Assembly (NCBI GenBank): GCA_900555045.1
Contig: USJW01000101.1
Coordinates: 1 to 18,700, forward strand
From: an uncultured Clostridium sp.
Lineage (GTDB): Bacteria; Bacillota; Clostridia; Lachnospirales; Lachnospiraceae
Reading direction: 5' to 3'
Length of the DNA stretch: 18,700 nt
This document shows, piece after piece, positions 14,378 to 18,700 of the stretch; the first letter of the stretch is position 1, and each line of letters begins with the position of its first letter. Made by a program: the position numbers and the translations under genes. The notes under the pieces were generated by a model. The model was not told the DNA's origin. It saw only the letters and a list, made by a program, of their open reading frames with translations, and searched no databases.

Positions 14378-14848
14378 ATGAAAAAGATAATAGCAATTTT
14401 GGGCGCGGCCCTGCTGCTAACCGGCTGTTCATCAAATCCACAGAATGAATTTTCGCAAAAAGATACAAACTCTAAAATTTTTAATGTGAGTACCAGCTAT
14501 TTTGAAAGCTACACAGACGAGGAGACGGACAGCGCCTACATCGTGAAGGGGCGCGTGGACCAGGAAAATGACGGCAATGCGGTTGCTGTAAGGGTCCATG
14601 CAAAAGAAAATAAAACGATCGGCCTGAAAGGAACTCTGACGAAAATCAGCGGCAGTGACACCGAGCTGGTATATGTGTCGCCGGATGGAGAAAAGGAGAA
14701 GATAACGGATAATTCCTCCGATTCCTACAATACCACAATCCATATTTCAGAAGGCGACGGTAAAATTATTTTTATGGGGGAGCATGCGGTTTACGACTTT
14801 GAGATCGAACTTGAATTCGCGGAGGGTGTGACATACAGCGATTTATAA
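14378..14848 (+). CDS. Small secreted lipoprotein of unknown function
   Basis: This is a 156-residue exported protein. It begins MKKIIAILGAALLLTGCSS: a basic N-end, a hydrophobic helix and a classic lipobox LTGC with Cys 17, so it should be anchored to the outer face of the membrane. The mature part is hydrophilic and Asp/Glu/Ser/Thr/Lys-rich, with alternating patterns that suggest a small all-beta fold; it does not match a family I recognise. An upstream ATG at 14324 would put residues in front of the signal peptide. ATG 14378 is chosen because GGGGGAGAG precedes it. It has its own promoter and no clear functional link to its neighbours. Confidence 0.75.
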   Translation: MKKIIAILGAALLLTGCSSNPQNEFSQKDTNSKIFNVSTSYFESYTDEETDSAYIVKGRVDQENDGNAVAVRVHAKENKTIGLKGTLTKISGSDTELVYVSPDGEKEKITDNSSDSYNTTIHISEGDGKIIFMGEHAVYDFEIELEFAEGVTYSDL

Positions 14849-14945
14849 TGTCCGGCGTTTGGGCAATCGGATTTATGCTGCCTTTACCGGCTAAGGGGAA
14901 CGCAACGCATCAGAGTTGATCAATCAGAAGTGGAGGTATTTTATT

Positions 14946-15338
14946 ATGGCGTTAAATCTTGTAGGGTGGAATGTTGTGCTGGATTCCGATCATGCGGACG
15001 AGCTGTCTGCATTTTACGAGAAATTGCTTGGCTGGACGCGGTTTTGGGGCGAAGAATATACGGTCCTGGTAAATCTGGAACAAAAGGGGCTGCCGACGTG
15101 GGTTACCATTCAACAGGTGGATGAATATGTCCCGCCTGTTTGGCCTGCCACACCGGAGGAGCAGCAACAGATGGCGCATTTAGATTTTCATGTTCAGGAT
15201 GTGGAGGAGGGAGTAAAGCACGCTTTGGCGTGTGGCGCGACCTTGGCGGAAAGCCAGTTTGACGATCGTTGGAGGGTAATGATTGACCCTTCGGGGCATC
15301 CGTTCTGTATCCTGCCCCCAATTATGCCATGGACGTGA
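14946..15338 (+). CDS. VOC (glyoxalase/bleomycin-resistance fold) protein
   Basis: This 130-residue single-domain protein has the vicinal-oxygen-chelate fold. It shows the two characteristic half-domain openings: NLVGWNVVLDSDHADELSAFYEKLLGW (4-30) and MAHLDFHVQDVEEGVKHALACGA (76-98), followed by the closing VMIDPSGHPFCI (111-122). It resembles the small glyoxalase-like (Glyoxalase_6 type) proteins of unknown substrate, possibly involved in detoxification or antibiotic binding. ATG 14946 is chosen over TTG 14916 because GTGGAGG is 9 bases upstream of it. It follows the lipoprotein by 97 bases, in which I see no clear promoter or terminator. Confidence 0.85.
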   Translation: MALNLVGWNVVLDSDHADELSAFYEKLLGWTRFWGEEYTVLVNLEQKGLPTWVTIQQVDEYVPPVWPATPEEQQQMAHLDFHVQDVEEGVKHALACGATLAESQFDDRWRVMIDPSGHPFCILPPIMPWT

Positions 15339-15386
15339 GAACGGTGATGTCCAGAGAATTTTTAATCCGATTCGACGGCAGAGTCA

Positions 15387-15416
15387 TAGACAGCTCTCAC
15401 GGGCCAGTGCTATAAT
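15387..15416 (+). promoter_or_regulatory. Sigma-A promoter of the DMT-type exporter gene
   Basis: TAGACA (15387-15392, 5 of 6) and TATAAT (15411-15416), with an extended TGC just before it and an 18-base spacer, form a strong promoter 71 bases before the ATG at 15487. Confidence 0.7.
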
Positions 15417-15486
15417 ATCCACATTCGCCACAAATCCATACCAAGAGGGTGCGCGATGGAGCACGAAACAGACAGAGAGGATTGAC

Positions 15487-16383
15487 ATGAAAAAAGCATT
15501 ATTATACGGAATTACCGCCTCCTTTTTCTTTGCGTTCACATTTATTCTGAACCGGAGCATGAACCTGTCAGGGGGCTATTGGCTGTGGGGAGCATGTCTC
15601 AGGTACATATTCATGCTTCCCATGCTTGTGTTGGCGTTACTTCCCGCCGGAGGCTGGAAACGGACCGTGGCCGAGATTGGGAGGGCCCCCGGGGCCTGGA
15701 TTCTGTGGAGCACCGTGGGCTTCGGCCTGTTCTACGCACCGCTGTGCCTGGCATCTGTGTACGGGGAATCCTGGTTTACCGCCTCCTGCTGGCAGCTCAC
15801 CATCGTGGCGGGCATACTGCTGACCCCGCTGTTCGGGAAGCCGGTGCCGGTGAAGAACCTGCTGCTGTCCTCCCTGATTCTGGTGGGCATCTTTCTGCTC
15901 ATGTACCATCCCGGGGAGATGGAGGGGCGGCAGATGGTCTCAGCCCTGGCGCCGCTCTTGATCGCGGCCTTCAGCTATCCCCTGGGAAACCGGAAGATGA
16001 TGCAGCTGTGCGGAAATCATCTCTCCACCCTGGAGCGGGTGTTTGGCATGACCCTGTGCAGCATGCCGTTCTGGATTGCCGCCTCCATCTACAGCTGCGT
16101 CCGGTCCGGCCTCCCGTCCGCGGGCCAGGTCACCCAGTCGCTGTTAGTGGCCCTGTTCTCCGGCGTGGTCGCCACAATCCTGTTCTTCAAGGCCACGGAC
16201 CTGGTGAAGCACAACCATGTGCAGCTGGCCCTGATCGAGGCCACCCAGTGCGGGGAAGTGCTGTTCACTCTGTTTGGCGGAATTTTCTTCCTCCGCGACC
16301 CGCTTCCAAGCCTCCTGGGCGTGTTTGGAATCCTGTTGATCGTGGCGGGAATGGTGGCCGGGGCGCTGCTGGGACATGAATAG
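15487..16383 (+). CDS. DMT-superfamily exporter, putative multidrug-resistance type
   Basis: This 298-residue inner-membrane protein has about ten hydrophobic helices in two similar halves, typical of the drug/metabolite transporter superfamily. The sequence (FNRSM-type N-end FILNRSMNLSGGYWLWGACLRY, mid-block GVVATILFFKATDLVKHNHVQLALIEATQCGEVLFTLFGG) fits the 'multidrug resistance efflux transporter' family (PF13536). It probably exports a small metabolite or toxic compound; its substrate is unknown. The frame is open upstream to 15283, overlapping the VOC gene, but ATG 15487 has AGAGAGG 7 bases before it and starts a clean membrane helix. It has its own promoter. Confidence 0.85.
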   Translation: MKKALLYGITASFFFAFTFILNRSMNLSGGYWLWGACLRYIFMLPMLVLALLPAGGWKRTVAEIGRAPGAWILWSTVGFGLFYAPLCLASVYGESWFTASCWQLTIVAGILLTPLFGKPVPVKNLLLSSLILVGIFLLMYHPGEMEGRQMVSALAPLLIAAFSYPLGNRKMMQLCGNHLSTLERVFGMTLCSMPFWIAASIYSCVRSGLPSAGQVTQSLLVALFSGVVATILFFKATDLVKHNHVQLALIEATQCGEVLFTLFGGIFFLRDPLPSLLGVFGILLIVAGMVAGALLGHE

Positions 16384-16441
16384 CCGGGCCGGCCAGATCG
16401 ACATGAGCGGCTATGACATAAATTCTCCCTGAAACCCGAAC

Positions 16442-16499
16442 AGGATGTGCTAATTCCCAAGTCCCCCGCATAAGATGTAAAAAACATCCTCAGGGGGAT
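16442..16499 (+). promoter_or_regulatory. Structured leader in front of spoIIID
   Basis: Two alternative pairings are visible. In one, GTCCCCC (16461-16467) pairs with GGGGGAT (16493-16499), hiding the ribosome-binding site, with GATGT / ACATC (16474-16478, 16484-16488) inside. In the other, AGGATGT (16442-16448) pairs with ACATCCT (16484-16490) and leaves the GGGGG free. Whether this regulates translation is inference. Confidence 0.4.
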
Positions 16500-16503
16500 T
16501 CGT

Positions 16504-16779
16504 TTGAAGGAGTACATTGAAGAACGGGCCGTAGCCATCGCCAATTACATCATAGACCACAACGCAACGGTGAGGCAGACAGCAAAGAAGTTCGGGATCT
16601 CCAAGTCCACGGTACATAAGGACGTTACCGACCGGTTGGAGCACATCAATCCGACTCTGGCTTCCAAGGCCAGGGTGGTTCTGGATGTGAACAAGTCCGA
16701 ACGCCATATCCGGGGCGGACTGGCCACACGGGAAAAGTACCAGCACAGACTTCAGATGTGCAGCAAAGACGATGAGTAG
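16504..16779 (+). CDS. spoIIID: Sporulation transcriptional regulator SpoIIID
   Basis: This 91-residue DNA-binding protein switches gene expression in the mother cell during endospore formation. Nearly the whole length matches the family: YIEERAV at 4-10, HTH at about 21-44 (ATVRQTAKKFGISKSTVHKDVT), INPTLA (48-53), and the basic C-terminal RHIRGGLATREKY (67-79). The start is a TTG at 16504, fixed by the conserved N-terminal MKEYIEER and by AGGGGG 6 bases upstream; no ATG or GTG lies in the right place. The distance to the exporter gene is 120 bases. I could not find a convincing sigma-E or SpoIIID promoter. The gene supports a spore-forming clostridial host. Confidence 0.95.
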   Translation: MKEYIEERAVAIANYIIDHNATVRQTAKKFGISKSTVHKDVTDRLEHINPTLASKARVVLDVNKSERHIRGGLATREKYQHRLQMCSKDDE

Positions 16780-16817
16780 GTAAATGCCCGAATTGTGGGA
16801 TTGGCGTTGGAACCAAT

Positions 16818-16870
16818 GAGAAAGAAAAAGGGGCCGGCGCATACGCGGTTTTAAGCGTATGCGCCGGCCC
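16818..16870 (-). terminator. Strong terminator of putP
   Basis: A 16-bp perfect stem (16831-16846 with 16855-16870) closes an 8-base loop. On the minus strand it is followed by CCTTTTTCTTTCTC. It lies 14 bases beyond the putP stop and between the convergent spoIIID and putP genes. On the plus strand it lacks a T-run but is strong enough to block read-through from spoIIID. Confidence 0.92.
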
Positions 16871-16883
16871 ACTTACATGTTGG

Positions 16884-18521
16884 TCACTGTGCGGACGGAG
16901 CGGAAGCCGCGGACGTTGCCACGGACTTGGCGGAGGCCTGCGCGCTGCTAGCGGCGGCCGGTGCGGGGATCGCCGGTATTCCGGCGGGATCTCCCACGGA
17001 GTCAAACTGCCTGCAGATCGCCTCGGAGGGCTCCTCCGTGGCCAGGGACACGAGCACGATGGCAGCGCTCGCCACGATGAAGGCCGGGAGCAGCTCGTAG
17101 ATGTTCCAGGCGCCGCCCAGCGGGCGTACGCCGTACTTCCAGATGAACACCATCAGGCCGCCGGACACCATGCCGGCCAGCGCGCCCTTTAAGTTGCTGC
17201 GCTTCCAGAACAGGGCGAAGAGCATCACCGGGCCGAAGGAGGCGCCGAAGCCCGCCCATGCGAAGGATACGATGGTGAACACGGAGCTGTCCGGGTTCCA
17301 TGCCAGAACGATGGCCACCAGCGCGACGCCGACCACGGTGAGGCGTGCGGCCATCATGGAGGCGCGCTCGCTCATGCGGATCTTGAGGAAGTCCTGGAGC
17401 AGGTTCTGGGACACGCCGGAGGCGGCGGTCAGAAGCTGCGAGTCCGCGGTGGACATGGTGCAGGCCAGAATTCCGGCCAGGACAACCCCTGCGATCACGG
17501 AGGCCAGGAGTCCCTGGCGCCCCAGAAGGTCCGCCAGGCGGATGATCACGGTCTCAGACTCGGAGCTGCTGGAGAAAAACGGGATATGTCCGGCAGCGGA
17601 CACGCTGTAGCCGATGAGTCCGATGGTGATGGCCACGAACATGGAGATCACCACCCAGACGGAGGCGATGCGCCGGGATACCTTTAACTTCTCCTCGTCT
17701 CGGATGGCCATGAAGCGCAGCAGGATGTGGGGCATCCCGAAGTAGCCCAGGCCCCAGGCCATGGTGGACACGATGGTCAAAAAGCCGTAGGAGGTGGAGC
17801 CGCCGGTGGCCGTATCGTGCAGATGGGTCATGCTCAAGTACCCCTCCAGGGAGTGGGCGTTTGCCATCACGGCGTCCCAGCCGCCCGCGGTGCGGATCCC
17901 GAAGAACACGATGATCACGAGAGCGATACTCATCACGATGCTCTGGATCAAATCGGTGGTGGACACGGCCATGAAGCCGCCCATCACGGTGTAGCCGATG
18001 ATCACCACGGCGCCCACGATCATGGCCATGTGGTAGTCCACGCCGAACAGGCTGCTGAACAGGGTTCCCACGGCCTTGAAGCCGGAGGCGGTGTAGGGGA
18101 CGAAGAAGATTAAGATCACGATGGCTGCGATGCACATCAGGATATTTTTCTTGTCGTCATAGCGGCGGGAGAAAAAGTCCGGTATGGTGATGGCGTTGCA
18201 GGCCACAGAGTAGCGGCGCAGCCGCTTGGCCACGATGAGCCAGTTGAAGTAGGTGCCCACGGCGAGCCCCAGAGCGGTCCAGCCCGCATCCGCGATTCCC
18301 GTCAGGTAAGCGACCCCGGGCAGTCCCATTAAGAGCCAGCTGCTCATGTCCGAGGCCTCCGCGCTCATGGCGGTTACCAGCGGGCCGAGCTTTCGCCCTC
18401 CCAGGTAAAACTCATCCGCTGATCCGGCGCCGCCTTTCTTGCTGAAGTAAAATCCAACGTAGACCATGGCTGCCAGATACACTACAATGGCGGCCAAAAT
18501 CCCAATTTGTCCTGCTGTCAT
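16884..18521 (-). CDS. putP: Sodium/proline symporter PutP
   Basis: This 545-residue inner-membrane sodium:solute symporter probably imports proline with Na+. Thirteen hydrophobic helices are expected. Hallmarks are the N-terminal helix ILAAIVVYLAAMVYVGFYFSKK, the block AEASDMSSWLLMGLPGVAYLTGI (about 54-76) with the Na+/proline-binding ASDMS, and LAGILACTMSTADSQLLTAAS (about 350-370) with the second Na+-site serine/threonine cluster. E. coli PutP is 502 residues; the excess here is a C-terminal tail of about 35 residues, almost only Ala, Ser and Pro (from about 510). ATG 18521 has AGGAGG 9 bases upstream. It is convergent with spoIIID. Confidence 0.93.
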   Translation of the reverse strand: MTAGQIGILAAIVVYLAAMVYVGFYFSKKGGAGSADEFYLGGRKLGPLVTAMSAEASDMSSWLLMGLPGVAYLTGIADAGWTALGLAVGTYFNWLIVAKRLRRYSVACNAITIPDFFSRRYDDKKNILMCIAAIVILIFFVPYTASGFKAVGTLFSSLFGVDYHMAMIVGAVVIIGYTVMGGFMAVSTTDLIQSIVMSIALVIIVFFGIRTAGGWDAVMANAHSLEGYLSMTHLHDTATGGSTSYGFLTIVSTMAWGLGYFGMPHILLRFMAIRDEEKLKVSRRIASVWVVISMFVAITIGLIGYSVSAAGHIPFFSSSSESETVIIRLADLLGRQGLLASVIAGVVLAGILACTMSTADSQLLTAASGVSQNLLQDFLKIRMSERASMMAARLTVVGVALVAIVLAWNPDSSVFTIVSFAWAGFGASFGPVMLFALFWKRSNLKGALAGMVSGGLMVFIWKYGVRPLGGAWNIYELLPAFIVASAAIVLVSLATEEPSEAICRQFDSVGDPAGIPAIPAPAAASSAQASAKSVATSAASAPSAQ

Positions 18522-18556
18522 GTTCCATTCCCTCCTGGTTTCGACGTAATGGGGCC

Positions 18557-18585
18557 ATTATAGCACGGTGAAAAATAGAACACAA
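18557..18585 (-). promoter_or_regulatory. Extended -10 promoter of putP
   Basis: On the minus strand TGCTATAAT contains a perfect -10 (18562-18557) with the extended TG, and TTGTGT (18585-18580) is a weak -35 with a 17-base spacer. The rest of 18586-18700 is about 75-80% AT with no visible gene. Confidence 0.6.
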
Positions 18586-18700
18586 TACAGAACGTTGTAT
18601 AGACTTGATACTAGACGAAAAAGTGATAATATGGAATAAAATAACGAAAATAAAAGAAAAAATAACTATACGAAATTTGAAATTAAAATATATACAAAAA

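Overview
The window looks like one end of a draft-genome or metagenome contig from a spore-forming member of the Clostridia, most likely Lachnospiraceae and possibly Enterocloster-like; the genus is a guess. Support for this: a spoIIID gene, an Rpn/PD-(D/E)XK 'transposase' of the type common in that family, AGGAGG ribosome-binding sites before almost every gene, sigma-A promoters often with an extended -10 (TGnTATAAT), and moderately GC-rich genes with AT-rich spacers. Bases 1-72 are not biology. They are a T-run followed by the complete Illumina P5/TruSeq adapter, so genomic sequence starts at 73 and the first gene is cut there.

Region 1 (73-9440) is an acid-sugar catabolic locus. Five genes on the minus strand form an operon read from about 7320 down to a strong terminator at 1588-1617: a four-carbon acid sugar kinase (DUF1537 family), a cytoplasmic BNR/sialidase-fold protein, an iron-dependent alcohol dehydrogenase, a DapA-family aldolase/synthase, and a PdxA2-type dehydrogenase. 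Beyond the terminator an SLC13/IT-superfamily permease has its own promoter and is truncated by the contig end. A divergent regulator (PrpR_N, PAS, degenerate AAA+, Fis-type HTH) lies at 7590-9380. By analogy with the characterised D-threonate route, the kinase and PdxA2-like enzyme would convert a C4 acid sugar to dihydroxyacetone phosphate and CO2. The aldolase, dehydrogenase and BNR protein suggest a longer, unassigned route from a larger acidic sugar.

Region 2 (9438-12908) is a pectin-type unit. An AraC-family regulator is divergent from a large GH28 polygalacturonase-like lipoprotein with C-terminal SLH-like modules.

Region 3 (12881-14163) is a repeat-rich patch. It holds a hairpin, a fragment resembling the start of spoIIID, a 13-bp inverted repeat, a decayed copy of the C-terminal end of an rpn gene, and an intact rpn gene. 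The intact gene has 24-bp tandem repeats and a well-placed internal start that could encode a C-terminal antitoxin-like product.

Region 4 (14300-18700) contains a small lipoprotein, a VOC/glyoxalase-fold protein, a DMT-type exporter, spoIIID with a structured leader, and a convergent putP sodium/proline symporter with an unusual Ala/Ser/Pro tail. The last 180 bases are AT-rich and carry the putP promoter. I saw no tRNA, rRNA, CRISPR array, IS element or known riboswitch.
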